A stretch of 64,000 nt of DNA from Lachnospiraceae bacterium (GCA_014804645.1 JAAUZI010000015.1:27486-91485); one strand, 5' to 3'; positions 54,644 to 63,310 are shown, counted from the stretch's first letter. Translations and numbers: made by a program. Notes: a model not told the origin generated them from the sequence alone.

Positions 54644-55129
54644 TTCCTCAAGCGCCACGAACTGCACGCCCTGCCGATCCGCCACACCGCAGTATAAAGT
54701 CTCATCCTGCCGCCCGGTCTCCAGATAATGCCTGATCACATAACCCGCCGAATAAGGCATGTCTCTCCCGCAGACCTCTGTAAGCGGCACCCACTCCAGA
54801 ACCCCTTCATTACAGGTATCCTGAACCACCGTCCCTGTCGCCAGTCTGGCAAAGAAATAATAGTTCTGCCGAATCTCGCCATCCTTTTGCCGCAGGGTGA
54901 TATACCGCAACTGCAAACCTTCCATATCCTTTTCCGCCAGCCCAATCTCCTCGCTTACCTCCCGCAGCAGCGCCGCTCTGGCGTCATTTAATTCCTCTTT
55001 CTCAAAATGCCCGCCGATCCCGCACCAACAAGGATTTCTGAGTACCCTGGAACCGATGCGGTACAAGAGCAGCATCCTGTCTCCTGCCATGAGATAAAGA
55101 CTCACCATGTTTCGTAATTTGCCCACCAT
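54638..55129 (-). CDS. Nudix hydrolase (8-oxo-dGTP diphosphatase type)
   Basis: A 163-residue Nudix protein that would hydrolyse a nucleoside diphosphate linked to X. The box is GGHFEKEELNDARAALLREV followed by SEEIGL, a form about two residues longer before REVSEE than the canonical spacing, known in one Firmicutes Nudix group. RMLLLYRIGSRVLRNPCW precedes it. The start at 55129 follows GGAGG with 5 bp spacing; an ATG four codons upstream overlaps that site. Its stop overlaps the micro-ORF of repeat A1. Confidence 0.85.
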   Translation of the reverse strand: MVGKLRNMVSLYLMAGDRMLLLYRIGSRVLRNPCWCGIGGHFEKEELNDARAALLREVSEEIGLAEKDMEGLQLRYITLRQKDGEIRQNYYFFARLATGTVVQDTCNEGVLEWVPLTEVCGRDMPYSAGYVIRHYLETGRQDETLYCGVADRQGVQFVALEEV

Positions 55130-55141
55130 CACTACCTCCAT

Positions 55142-56179
55142 TTAAGTATCCATAAAAGACACTGCAGCCGTCTTGCAGGATTTGCAGATCTGTACATATT
55201 CCACCCCCACTCCAAGACTGCAATATGTCGCGTCAAGCTGGGCCAGATGTGTCATTGTCTTTCCACACCGGGGGCACTTGGCGAAATGTGTGTTGGGATG
55301 ATTCAGAAAACAGGGCCTGCCTCCAATGGCGTTTCTCTTGTCTCTTTTGCAATAATTCATGGAAACCGGCTCTTGCGACAGGACAAAACGGGAATGCTTA
55401 CTCCAAACATCCGCACAGACCGTACCGCTGCCATCCGGGGGAATCTTAGGACTCCAAGGTTTTCCGGCGAACTCCCAGCCGATAAACTCGCTCTCGCCAT
55501 TCTCCTGCCATCTGCAAAAGCTGTAATCCATCTCTGCAACACAGGCGGCACAGTATTTTATCTTGATTTTTCCAGGGATGCCCAGAAAGGCCAGCCGCTC
55601 ATCCCCACCGTCAACAACCAGCTCATTCACAAACTTAGAACCGCAGGAGGGGCAGCTGTCCTCGCAGACGCCGCCAAAGACATTTTCCTCCAAATTATCG
55701 TCCTCTGCCTTTTCCAGCGCATAGCATCTGTCAAAATAAAGCTGCCGTCTCTCACCCTGTTCCACGACCCAGCCTCCCGCCTTTGCATAGTGCATGGGAT
55801 GACTCACCAACTTTTTCATCCAAAGCCTGGGATGGTCTTCCCACTTTACAAAACATTCCGCCGTGGTCTCATCCCCAATGGCCGCAAGTGCCGTCAGAGC
55901 ACCAAAAACATCCTCTGTACCATAATCCTCCAGCAGAGAGATCAGCCTGTCCCTAGTATCCGCATCCGCGTTCTGATACAGAAAATTCGGATAAAAAATT
56001 CCCGCCTCCAGCGCCGCTCTGGCAAATCGGGGACTTTCCACACCCTCGTCACAGATTAACTTCTCGCAGGACTCGTCATACCCCCGCCCAAGGCATTTAA
56101 GCGCTTCATCAATCTTCTCCTCCAACTCATCATACTCCTGCTTAAAGTTCTCCGCTGCCTTATCCCTCTTCTCCTCCAT
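55142..56179 (-). CDS. Unknown protein with HEAT-like N-terminus and cysteine-rich zinc sites
   Basis: No named family recognised. The 345-residue protein begins with a charged helical stretch (MEEKRDKAAENFKQEYDELE) and HEAT-like helices (GTEDVFGALTALAAIGDETT). Its second half has three cysteine pairs: CEDSCPSCGSKFVNE with YCAACVAEMDYS, and FAKCPRCGKTMTH with ICKSCKTAAVS. These look like zinc ribbons. No signal or membrane segment. The start at 56179 follows GAGGAT and overlaps the upstream GNAT gene by 20 bp, so the two are coupled. Confidence 0.65.
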   Translation of the reverse strand: MEEKRDKAAENFKQEYDELEEKIDEALKCLGRGYDESCEKLICDEGVESPRFARAALEAGIFYPNFLYQNADADTRDRLISLLEDYGTEDVFGALTALAAIGDETTAECFVKWEDHPRLWMKKLVSHPMHYAKAGGWVVEQGERRQLYFDRCYALEKAEDDNLEENVFGGVCEDSCPSCGSKFVNELVVDGGDERLAFLGIPGKIKIKYCAACVAEMDYSFCRWQENGESEFIGWEFAGKPWSPKIPPDGSGTVCADVWSKHSRFVLSQEPVSMNYCKRDKRNAIGGRPCFLNHPNTHFAKCPRCGKTMTHLAQLDATYCSLGVGVEYVQICKSCKTAAVSFMDT

Positions 56180-56714
56180 CTTTATCCTCCATGAGCGTAA
56201 TCCAGTACCTCTTAATCCTCTCTCCGTCCACCAGCACCTCTTTCTCAAATACTCCGCCGCATCCCAGAATTGTCCGTTCACTGGCGGGATTGTTCCTGGT
56301 ACAGGTTACCATGACCTTGTCCAGCCCCCGTCTCCTGCAGTTTTCCAGATTCAGTCGCAGCATCTCCCTGGCATAGCCCTTGCCCCGCTCGTCCGGCCGC
56401 ACCGTGTAGCCTATGTGCCCGCCCCAGAGTCCCAGTATGGGATGGTTGATATGGTGCCGCAAATCAATAATTCCCACCAGCCTTTTGTCCGACTGCCGGA
56501 TGGCCAGATACACATGGGAGGGCACCTTTCCCGGCTCCACCTCCTGCTCCTGCCGCCAGACCATCTCCATCCATTCCTCCATATCCTCATATTGCTCCAA
56601 CCGACTGCATCCGGCAAATGCGTCCGCATCCCCTGCCCCAAGCAGTTCCTGTCGAAACTCCTGCAGCTGCTGTATGTATTCGAGTGCGGGACGCACCAAT
56701 TTCAATTCTTCCAT
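56160..56714 (-). CDS. GNAT family N-acetyltransferase
   Basis: A 184-residue GNAT. GGHIGYTVRPDERGKGYARE is the acetyl-CoA loop (RGKGYA), and CTRNNPASERTILGCGGVFE is the C-terminal signature, where the usual YEKxGF is replaced by TILGCGG. The closing VDGERIKRYWITL is typical of YitI/YkkB-like members. GGAGGA lies near the start. Substrate unknown. It overlaps the next gene by 20 bp. Confidence 0.85.
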   Translation of the reverse strand: MEELKLVRPALEYIQQLQEFRQELLGAGDADAFAGCSRLEQYEDMEEWMEMVWRQEQEVEPGKVPSHVYLAIRQSDKRLVGIIDLRHHINHPILGLWGGHIGYTVRPDERGKGYAREMLRLNLENCRRRGLDKVMVTCTRNNPASERTILGCGGVFEKEVLVDGERIKRYWITLMEDKDGGEEG

Positions 56715-56791
56715 AATGTGACAAACTCCTCCAAAAATAAGTGAATAAGGTGCTCCCGGGAAACCGAAAACACCTTATTGTATCCTGCATT

Positions 56792-57151
56792 TTAGACTAT
56801 TTTCGCTCCAAACGGCATGAGCGCCAGCTTTGCCAGCTTGAAATGCTGCATGCCAAAGGGAATTCCGATAACAGTGATACAGAACAGGCAGCCCCAGATC
56901 AGATGATGCAGGGCCAGAGGAATTCCGAATATCAGAATCCATATGATATTCACGATCAACGACACTGCCCCGCCGCCATACTGGATTTCCTTTCCAAATG
57001 GAAAGAAAGACATGGAGGCGAGCTTAAAGCACTGCACACCCACGGGAGCGCCTATGATAGTGATACACCACAGACATCCTGCCAACAGCCAGAGAAGTCC
57101 GCCGACACATCCGCCAAATATAAACCAAATAAGATTTCCCAGACAACTCAC
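56792..57151 (-). CDS. YccF domain membrane protein
   Basis: A 119-residue inner-membrane protein with two copies of the YccF repeat: LAGCLWCITIIGAPVGVQCF and LIWGCLFCITVIGIPFGMQH, each with a helix and a GxPxGxQ turn. Function unknown. It begins with a GTG at 57151 preceded by AAGGAT. It stands between the M3-like gene and the GNAT gene with about 75 bp on each side. Confidence 0.85.
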   Translation of the reverse strand: MSCLGNLIWFIFGGCVGGLLWLLAGCLWCITIIGAPVGVQCFKLASMSFFPFGKEIQYGGGAVSLIVNIIWILIFGIPLALHHLIWGCLFCITVIGIPFGMQHFKLAKLALMPFGAKIV

Positions 57152-57229
57152 TGTTACAATATCCTTTCTGAAATTTATTTTTAAGTTCTACTGCAGTTCT
57201 ACGGCAGTAGAACTGCATTTCTCCCCGAC

Positions 57230-59272
57230 CTACCGCTTTTTCTCCTTTGAGGACAATATGCCTATAATGATCAGAAGTGTAATCACCGTCAGCGCCTCCG
57301 CCCCCAGAAGGGCAAACGAATGCACTGCCAAAAACTTATCTACCATACTCATTCCGGAAGTATCATCCGAGGAATACCCGTTCCCTGAATCGCCATAACC
57401 ATATTTCTCCAGGAACGAATCAACGTCAAAACCATCGGGATCAAAATCATCCCAGTCAAATCCCTCATCCGCATCATATCCCCCAAAGGAATCGTCACTG
57501 GAACCGCTGCCGGTAGTCCCCCCGTTTGCCAGAGCAGAGGAATAATCCGATACCGCCTTGGCAATCTCCCGGATCGTCCCCTCCTCAAAGATACTCTTCA
57601 GCCCGCATTCCTCCATCAGCTCACAGTAGGTCGTAGTCAGGCCATAGGTGGTCAGCTCCATATATTTGTCGATTCCCGCCTGACGATCCTGCTGGGCTAT
57701 CGTCCATATATCCAGCGCCGCCAGAGCTGAGGTTCCATAGCTGACATAGTACATGGGAGAGGAAAACGTGTGGGGCACATCCACCCAGTCATAAGCCTCT
57801 TCCTCCGAGTCATAGTAGGTGTAGCCATATTCCAGAGAGAGGGTGCGGAACAGGCGGTTAACCTCCTGGGCAGTCATCTCATGGTCCGCTGAAAATACAG
57901 CATTCTGGAATTCGTCGTACAAGCAGCCGTCGATCACAGAATATAGAATCTGATACAGAATCATCTGCCGGGCGCTATCTCCCAGGCCCTCCCCGTACAC
58001 GTCGTCCGCATATTCCAGATACAGCAGTTCCAATCCCTGGGAGTGAATCTCCGCCACATCCATATTGGTCACGTCGGTAATCAAAGTGGTTCCCGCATGA
58101 AACGCCTCATTGTAATGGCCGAACTCATGAATCATGGTCTCCAGATCATAATAAGAATAGTCCGGCGTGTTAAAAATAAACGGCTCCTGATACTCATACA
58201 GAGTGGTGGTATAGCCCACATTCATCTTGCCGGGGTCATAGTCGATATCATATAGGTGATGATCCACCATATACTGGTACACCTCTGCCAAAGCAGGGTC
58301 GATATCTCCCATATGCTGACCCACCACTTCTATCACATAGTCCTCCGTCAGATGATCCATATAGAGCAGGTCATAGAGATTTCCACTATAGACATTCTCT
58401 TCCACCTCTGCCAGCACAGGCACAATGTATTCCTTCACCGCCGCATATACAGCCTGAATATCTTCCGTGGTATAGTCCCTGTTGTACAGGTCCGCGTAGG
58501 CATACTCGGCGTAATTGTCATAGCCGTAAATCTGTGCCCGGGCGTTCCTGTTTTTTACCAAGTCCAGGAAAATGGGACATATCGCCTCATTCTTTGCTTT
58601 GTCCAGCGCCGTGCTTATGGCTACCATTTCCCGCCAGGTCAGATCGTCTATAGCTTCGTTATAGGACTCCTCCGTCCATTTCTTTCCTTTTACCGTCACG
58701 GTATACTCCGCCATGCTGGCCTGGTCATACTGCTGTTCCAGAGCGTTCTCCTCATCCAGCAGCGCCTGCAGCTCCTCGGTCATATCCTCGTACTCCAGAT
58801 ATTCCTCCACCAGCTCCTCGTCGTTGATATGGCCGCCCAGCGACTCCCGGTAATCCGTGCCCAACACATCTCTCACCACCTGCAGGAACTGATCCACCAC
58901 ATCCCGGTATATCTGCTGCAGCTCAGTGTCAATACTGGCATATTCCTCGTTGTTCACATCCCGATAATATCGTATCTCATTCAATGCCTGCTGGGTATAC
59001 AGCTTATCCAGCTCCTTGCCCATCAGCTCATAATCTTCAATGATCTGTTCATCGTTCCCCGGCTCCTGGGACAGAGTTCTCATCTCCTCTATCAGAGTAT
59101 ATGCATATGCCGGATCGTATCCCACATACTCCATATCCTCATAGCTTAAATCCGCGCGTACAATATCCGAATCGTCGTACCACTGGGTCTGTGCGTGGAC
59201 CGAAAGGGTCTGAATCGCAATAAAGCCCGCCGTCATCAGGGATAATCCTGCTCTTTTAATATTTCTGTGCAT
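57230..59272 (-). CDS. Secreted, membrane-anchored M3-like metallopeptidase
   Basis: A 680-residue protein with signal peptide MHRNIKRAGLSLMTAGFIAI ending near SVHAQ, a helical M3-like peptidase body with zinc motif YDLETMIHEFGHYNEAFHA (HExxH) and the downstream Glu in SQGLELLYLEY, an acidic Gly/Ser/Asp-rich linker (SSDDSFGGYDADEGFDWDDF) and a C-terminal helix LTVITLLIIIGILSSKEKKR with a basic stop-transfer end. It should sit on the outside of the membrane. Most M3 peptidases are cytosolic, which makes this form unusual. The start at 59272 follows GAGG at 8 bp. Confidence 0.8.
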   Translation of the reverse strand: MHRNIKRAGLSLMTAGFIAIQTLSVHAQTQWYDDSDIVRADLSYEDMEYVGYDPAYAYTLIEEMRTLSQEPGNDEQIIEDYELMGKELDKLYTQQALNEIRYYRDVNNEEYASIDTELQQIYRDVVDQFLQVVRDVLGTDYRESLGGHINDEELVEEYLEYEDMTEELQALLDEENALEQQYDQASMAEYTVTVKGKKWTEESYNEAIDDLTWREMVAISTALDKAKNEAICPIFLDLVKNRNARAQIYGYDNYAEYAYADLYNRDYTTEDIQAVYAAVKEYIVPVLAEVEENVYSGNLYDLLYMDHLTEDYVIEVVGQHMGDIDPALAEVYQYMVDHHLYDIDYDPGKMNVGYTTTLYEYQEPFIFNTPDYSYYDLETMIHEFGHYNEAFHAGTTLITDVTNMDVAEIHSQGLELLYLEYADDVYGEGLGDSARQMILYQILYSVIDGCLYDEFQNAVFSADHEMTAQEVNRLFRTLSLEYGYTYYDSEEEAYDWVDVPHTFSSPMYYVSYGTSALAALDIWTIAQQDRQAGIDKYMELTTYGLTTTYCELMEECGLKSIFEEGTIREIAKAVSDYSSALANGGTTGSGSSDDSFGGYDADEGFDWDDFDPDGFDVDSFLEKYGYGDSGNGYSSDDTSGMSMVDKFLAVHSFALLGAEALTVITLLIIIGILSSKEKKR

Positions 59273-59340
59273 CCTTCCTACCTCACTTTTCCTTGGCGAT
59301 ATCACCATTGTCCTATGTTCCGGGGTTCTTGTCAAGTCTC

Positions 59341-59817
59341 TTATTGCCGCATCTGCATGTTTTTAACCGCCGTCAGAATTCGATCAAAGAACCATTCAGA
59401 GTCAGTGATATTTTTACAGAATGGAATATGTATAAATATCATCTTTGTACCGATTCCCTTTTCGTAAATATAGTTTAGCCCATTCCAGTATAACGCATTG
59501 CAAAAGGAGGTTCCGGCGTTATCAGAAATCTGAACGGATAATTCATTGGCCTCAAAAATACTTCTCAACTTGTCATACTCAAAATTTGTCTGGATACGGG
59601 CAGCCATATTTCTCGCAGTCGTCTCAATATATAGTTTATTTTTTATATTGGGTTTCTGCCCAAAGCTGAATACATAGTCATATCTGTGCAGAGATATTTT
59701 CTCTATAAGGAGCTGCGAGTCAGCGATTTTATTGTTGGGAAGTATAATTGACTCACAGCCTGCCTTTTTTATGAGCAACTCTGAAGACGTACCGCAAAAA
59801 CCTGTCAATAATACCAT
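59341..59817 (-). CDS. Pyroglutamyl-peptidase I-like protein (C15)
   Basis: A 158-residue cysteine peptidase-like protein, shorter than the 200-215 typical of Pcp. MVLLTGFCGTSSELLI is the N-terminus. FSFGQKPNIKNKLYIETTAR carries the expected GQ and the Glu in ETTARN, QISDNAGTSFCNALYW has the catalytic Cys, and MIFIHIPF the catalytic His. The triad thus seems intact, although the region between GF and GQ is trimmed. The start at 59817 follows GAGGAA, 11 bp after the GNAT gene. AT-rich against its neighbours. Confidence 0.7.
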   Translation of the reverse strand: MVLLTGFCGTSSELLIKKAGCESIILPNNKIADSQLLIEKISLHRYDYVFSFGQKPNIKNKLYIETTARNMAARIQTNFEYDKLRSIFEANELSVQISDNAGTSFCNALYWNGLNYIYEKGIGTKMIFIHIPFCKNITDSEWFFDRILTAVKNMQMRQ

Positions 59818-59828
59818 AGCCGTCTTCC

Positions 59829-60302
59829 TCACAGAATCTTTTCCATGCCGATCTTCTGAGGCACCAGGCCGCACTTCTCATAAAAACTCTTAGCCGCATC
59901 ATTGCAGGACCACACGTTCAGCGTCACATTGTAGCAGTTCTCCCTGCGGGCAAAATCCAGCACATACTCGTATATCCGGCTGCCGATATGCTCCCCCCTG
60001 TGTTCCTCCTCCACGCACAGATCGTCTATGTACAGGGTCTTGATATCCGTCAGAATATTGCTGTCCGGATGCTGCTGAAAAACACAGAACGCATATCCCA
60101 GCACCTGCTGCGACGTCTCGTCCACTCCCACAAAGATTGGCCGGCTGTCGTCCCGGATCATTTCCGCCAGCTCCCGGTCCGTATATTTTTTAACATTTCC
60201 CTTAAACAAATCCGGCCTGCCGTTATGGTGTACCGTCAGCACCTGGAATAGTAACCTGTTGATTCCCTCCATGTCCCTCTCCTGCGCCCGTCTAATCTGC
60301 AT
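59829..60302 (-). CDS. GNAT family N-acetyltransferase
   Basis: A 157-residue GNAT: MQIRRAQERDMEGINRLLFQ, LYIDDLCVEEEHRGEHIGSR (acetyl-CoA loop) and LNVWSCNDAAKSFYEKCGLV. It resembles the single-domain GNAT at 30381 in its layout of QVLTVHHNGRPDLFKGN against QVHNMHVDWRPDIYIDI, so the two are probably paralogues. The start at 60302 is chosen because GGGAGG lies 8 bp ahead. Substrate unknown. Confidence 0.85.
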   Translation of the reverse strand: MQIRRAQERDMEGINRLLFQVLTVHHNGRPDLFKGNVKKYTDRELAEMIRDDSRPIFVGVDETSQQVLGYAFCVFQQHPDSNILTDIKTLYIDDLCVEEEHRGEHIGSRIYEYVLDFARRENCYNVTLNVWSCNDAAKSFYEKCGLVPQKIGMEKIL

Positions 60303-60333
60303 GTCTTTGGCCTCCCGTCCGCTCAAATGTCAA

Positions 60334-60360
60334 AGGGGAGCGGCTTCGTACCACTCCCCT
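60334..60360 (-). promoter_or_regulatory. GC-rich hairpin in the GNAT leader
   Basis: AGGGGAG (54-60 of the 60301 block) pairs with CTCCCCT around a 13-nt loop, 30 bp upstream of the GNAT start. There is a short frame MAGEWYEAAPL across it on minus. It is not followed by a clear T-run, so a leader structure is more likely than a terminator. Confidence 0.3.
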
Positions 60361-60435
60361 GCCATTTCCTCAAACTTTATTTCACTATAACACAAAGCAG
60401 GTGAAAAGTACAGAAGTTTTTCACGTTCCGCGCTG

Positions 60436-60464
60436 TTGCTTTTGCGGATATATTTCTTTATAAT
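60436..60464 (+). promoter_or_regulatory. Promoter of the methyltransferase gene
   Basis: TTGCTT (60436-60441) and TATAAT (60459-60464) are 17 bp apart, 51 bp before the ATG at 60516. Confidence 0.65.
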
Positions 60465-60515
60465 GGAGTCACAACTATCATTTGGATCAGACGAACAAAA
60501 ATGGAGAAAAGGCGA

Positions 60516-61220
60516 ATGGATAAACGGCTGGAGCAAATACGGGACAGCGAGAGAAAATCTCACACAGAAATATACACTGCCAGCGAATTGTATCAGGAGG
60601 GCAGCTGGCTCAGCAAACCGATCAAGTCAGTGCGGGACCTGATGCCCCTGTTTCAGAATTATCAAGAACTGCATGTGCTGGACCTGGGCTGCGGCGTGGG
60701 AAGAAACTGTATCTTTATCGCCCAGCACTACCAGAACATTCCCTGTGTTATCGACTGTGTGGATATACTGGAACTGGCCATAGAAAAGCTTTGCGCCAAT
60801 GCAGAAAAATATGGTGTGTCCGCAGGTATACGGGGAACTGTCTGCCCGATAGAAAAATATCCCGTCCGGGAGGAATATTACGATCTGACTCTTGCCATAT
60901 CCGCTCTGGAGCATGTGGACTCGGAGAAATCTTTTATCCACAAATTACAGGAGATACAGACCGGAACACGCAAAGGCGGCGTTGTCTGCCTGGTTGTCAA
61001 CTCCCAGGTAAAAGAAAACGACATATCCACCGGAGCTGAAATGCCTGCCCAGTTTGAAGTCAATCTTTCCACAGAAAAATTGCTGACGATTCTCCGGCAG
61101 ACCTTCGCCGATTGGACAGTTCTGAAATCCTCAGTTCAAAGCCAACAATATGACATTCCCAGAGAATGGGGCACTGTGTCACTGACCAGCAATGTGGTTT
61201 CCTTCATAGCACGAAAATAG
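60516..61220 (+). CDS. Class I SAM-dependent methyltransferase
   Basis: A 234-residue methyltransferase. Motif I is LHVLDLGCGVGRNCIFIAQH, motif II VIDCVDILELAIEK and the post-motif LTLAISALEHVDSEKSF. RKGGVVCLVVNSQVKEND follows. The family gives no substrate. The start at 60516 follows GGAGAAAA; an ATG five codons earlier overlaps it. It is one of the few plus-strand genes, monocistronic from its own promoter, and its stop lies directly before the promoter of the candidate small RNA. Confidence 0.85.
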   Translation: MDKRLEQIRDSERKSHTEIYTASELYQEGSWLSKPIKSVRDLMPLFQNYQELHVLDLGCGVGRNCIFIAQHYQNIPCVIDCVDILELAIEKLCANAEKYGVSAGIRGTVCPIEKYPVREEYYDLTLAISALEHVDSEKSFIHKLQEIQTGTRKGGVVCLVVNSQVKENDISTGAEMPAQFEVNLSTEKLLTILRQTFADWTVLKSSVQSQQYDIPREWGTVSLTSNVVSFIARK

Positions 61221-61249
61221 TTGCATCCCCCCGCTCACGGGTATATAAT
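61221..61249 (+). promoter_or_regulatory. Promoter of the candidate small RNA
   Basis: TTGCAT (61221-61226) and perfect TATAAT (61244-61249) at 17 bp spacing, starting one base after the methyltransferase stop codon. The predicted start point falls at about 61256, exactly where the closing stem begins. Confidence 0.6.
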
Positions 61250-61255
61250 ATCAGT

Positions 61256-61360
61256 GATGTCAGTTCTGGGAGGAGTGCGGCCTTTGGCTGTATTGCTGGT
61301 GTCTAGGAGCAAACACACAGAGAAAATCCCATAGAACACGCAGCAGCTGACATCTTTTTT
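61256..61360 (+). ncRNA. Candidate 105-nt structured small RNA, unknown family
   Basis: The ends pair perfectly over 8 bp: GATGTCAG (61256-61263) with CTGACATC (61347-61354), followed directly by TTTTTT. Inside, TTCTGGGA (61264-61271) pairs with TCCC(AT)AGAA (61327-61336) with a two-base bulge, GCC-TTT-GGC forms a small hairpin (61280-61288), and TTGCT (61293-61297) pairs with AGCAA (61308-61312). There is no convincing frame on plus. It lacks the SRP, 6S, tmRNA and RNase P signatures I know. The end overlaps the convergent DUF3788 stop by 2 bp. An elaborate terminator of the methyltransferase transcript is the main alternative. Confidence 0.5.
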
Positions 61361-61775
61361 AATGCTTTGAACACTTAACTGACAACAATGCCTTTATGTC
61401 ATCAAGGTGTTCCTCGCAAGTAACACGATAATGAATCCATCCTCCATCACCGCAGGGATACTTATTGTCTATATATTCTTGTGTGTATTTCAGAAGTTGG
61501 TCATAAACTGTTCTATATTGCTTATCCGATAACCGCATCATAACAGTGAAAGCATTGTCCTCAGCAAAAACGTTACATATAAGCTTGTTTTTCTTTTTAT
61601 GAGCAACTCCCCAGCCATAATTATTTCCATACGGGAAAACTACTTTTTGCTCTGTATTAAAAATGGATGTCAACCATTCGTTCAGCGAAGAAAACCTTTC
61701 TGCATTTTTACCACAGAATTCTGTCATTTCTTCAATTGTAGGCGCTGCCTGTTTATTAAGCATCCTTTCGTACAT
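61359..61775 (-). CDS. DUF3788 domain protein
   Basis: A 138-residue protein matching DUF3788: WLTSIFNTEQKVVFPYGNNY, GWGVAHKKKNKLICNVF, MRLSDKQYRTVYDQLLKYTQ and a C-terminal GGWIHYRVTCEEHLDDI. Length and order are typical; the function is unknown. The start at 61775 follows GGAGG with 6 bp spacing. AT-rich. Its 3' end meets the T-run of the candidate small RNA. Confidence 0.8.
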   Translation of the reverse strand: MYERMLNKQAAPTIEEMTEFCGKNAERFSSLNEWLTSIFNTEQKVVFPYGNNYGWGVAHKKKNKLICNVFAEDNAFTVMMRLSDKQYRTVYDQLLKYTQEYIDNKYPCGDGGWIHYRVTCEEHLDDIKALLSVKCSKH

Positions 61776-61857
61776 AAATACCTCCAAAACTTTCAATTTT
61801 GTTCATAATACTCTGCTCCTTACGGATATTATATCAGAAAAATCCTGACACCATATG

Positions 61858-62754
61858 TCAGGATTTATTCTTTTCGTATATTTTTTTTGCCCGCTCTGCT
61901 ATCACATCTTTCAGGGCGAGCGGTTCTATAATCTCCACAAGGGGTCCAAAGGAAAGCAAAAAGCCAATTACCCATTCATCATATGGCATCCATACCGTGA
62001 CGAGCAGATCACCATTCTCCTGTCTTTGCACCAGATCGGGACTAAACTCATCATACACTCTATAAGTTACTTCTTTTGAAAAAAGGAATATAAACTTGCA
62101 GTATTCCTGTGAGGATGCATCCTGATATTCAGGCAAAGGAGGAGGCTCTATTCCTTCATCCAGCAGTTCACAATCTAAAATTCGACTTAATCGAAAGAAT
62201 CGATACGCCTGTCGCTCCATACAAAATGCGTGTAAATACCACGCCCTCGATTTATACAGCAATTTTACCGGCTGTACGATTCTTTCACTGAAGGCAGCAT
62301 TCATACTGGCATAATGAAGTTTTACACATCGTTTTTCAAGTACTGCTGTCTTCAACAATTCAAAATACTGCTTATCTCTGGTTTCATTTCCCCATCGTGA
62401 AAAGTCCACTCCAAACCAGCTCTCCGAAGGAGCAGAAAAAAGCGCGGTCAATTTTTCCAATAAGCTATCTGGATAAGTGTTACCGGTAACCGTAAGACTC
62501 TGTAAAGCGGCCAGCATTTCTCTCTTTTCCCTCTCTGACAGCATGGCTTTACCCAGAACGAAATCGGACATCAGGCGGAATCCCCCACCACGTCCTGTTT
62601 CTGCATAGACAGGGATTCCCGCTTCGCTCAAGACTTCAATGTCACGGTAAATAGTGCGAACAGAAACCTCCAACTTCTCCGCCAGTTCCGGTGCGGTCGC
62701 ATGGCCTTTGTTTAATAAATGATATACTATTTTAAATAACCGGCTCTCTTGCAT
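61858..62754 (-). CDS. YafY-type transcriptional regulator (HTH plus WYL)
   Basis: A 298-residue DeoR-like repressor. The N-terminal HTH is GHATAPELAEKLEVSVRTIY followed by RDIEVLSEAGIPVYAETG, and GGGFRLMSDFVLGKAM is the wing. The WYL ligand domain carries SRAWYLHAFCMERQAYRFFR near residue 170, and a C-terminal WCX-like part follows. WYL proteins sense small molecules or nucleic acid and sometimes regulate defence loci. It is divergent from nothing nearby; target unknown. AGGAGA precedes the start. Confidence 0.88.
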   Translation of the reverse strand: MQESRLFKIVYHLLNKGHATAPELAEKLEVSVRTIYRDIEVLSEAGIPVYAETGRGGGFRLMSDFVLGKAMLSEREKREMLAALQSLTVTGNTYPDSLLEKLTALFSAPSESWFGVDFSRWGNETRDKQYFELLKTAVLEKRCVKLHYASMNAAFSERIVQPVKLLYKSRAWYLHAFCMERQAYRFFRLSRILDCELLDEGIEPPPLPEYQDASSQEYCKFIFLFSKEVTYRVYDEFSPDLVQRQENGDLLVTVWMPYDEWVIGFLLSFGPLVEIIEPLALKDVIAERAKKIYEKNKS

Positions 62755-62851
62755 AGGAAATTTCTCCTGTCATTAAGCATTCCGAACAAGGGGGGGCCCA
62801 CTGATCATTTATCTCTACCTGCATTCCTATGTTGCCGAATGCAGATTCTAA

Positions 62852-63310
62852 TTATGAAAAATCATTCATTTTGCTTACAATTAACTTCATACCGATTTCA
62901 TTCCCCACTATTTCACCGGTTTCACAGAATCCGATAGATGCATAAAGCTCTCTTGCAATACGATTTGTTGCATAATATGCTGTATAAACCTCTTTTACTT
63001 TAAAACGATTAACTAAATAATCGATACCAAGTTTTAAGGCTTTTTTGCCGTATCCTTTATTCTGATACTTTTCATCAATCATAAATTTCCATAGAGTATA
63101 ATATCCCTTGGACTCATAATATCCCAGCATAATAAATCCAACCATTGTGTTGTTTGCATAAATAGCAAAGGGAAAAGCAGTATCATGATATACCCATGCC
63201 TGTGCCAACGAATGAACAGTTGATGAAACAAAGTTTTTCTGACTATCAGCAATATTCAAATTAAGACATTCTTCATAATTTTCTTTTGTTATTTCCCTTA
63301 ACTCAACCAT
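62852..63310 (-). CDS. GNAT N-acetyltransferase, polyamine-acetyltransferase (BltD)-like
   Basis: A 152-residue GNAT. MVELREITKENYEECLNLNI, with the following VSSTVHSLAQAWVYHD, matches the layout of BltD/SpeG-like spermidine acetyltransferases. KFMIDEKYQNKGYGKKALKL is the acetyl-CoA loop and YYATNRIARELYASIGFCET the end motif. The polyamine substrate is inference from similarity of layout. AGGAAGGG is the ribosome site for the start at 63310. AT-rich, so perhaps acquired. Confidence 0.8.
   Translation of the reverse strand: MVELREITKENYEECLNLNIADSQKNFVSSTVHSLAQAWVYHDTAFPFAIYANNTMVGFIMLGYYESKGYYTLWKFMIDEKYQNKGYGKKALKLGIDYLVNRFKVKEVYTAYYATNRIARELYASIGFCETGEIVGNEIGMKLIVSKMNDFS

Noticed and set aside
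60330..60563. 77-codon minus frame ending EMAGEWYEAAPL
   Set aside because: It crosses the methyltransferase promoter and start in antisense and lacks a ribosome site; only the hairpin inside it is retained as a feature.
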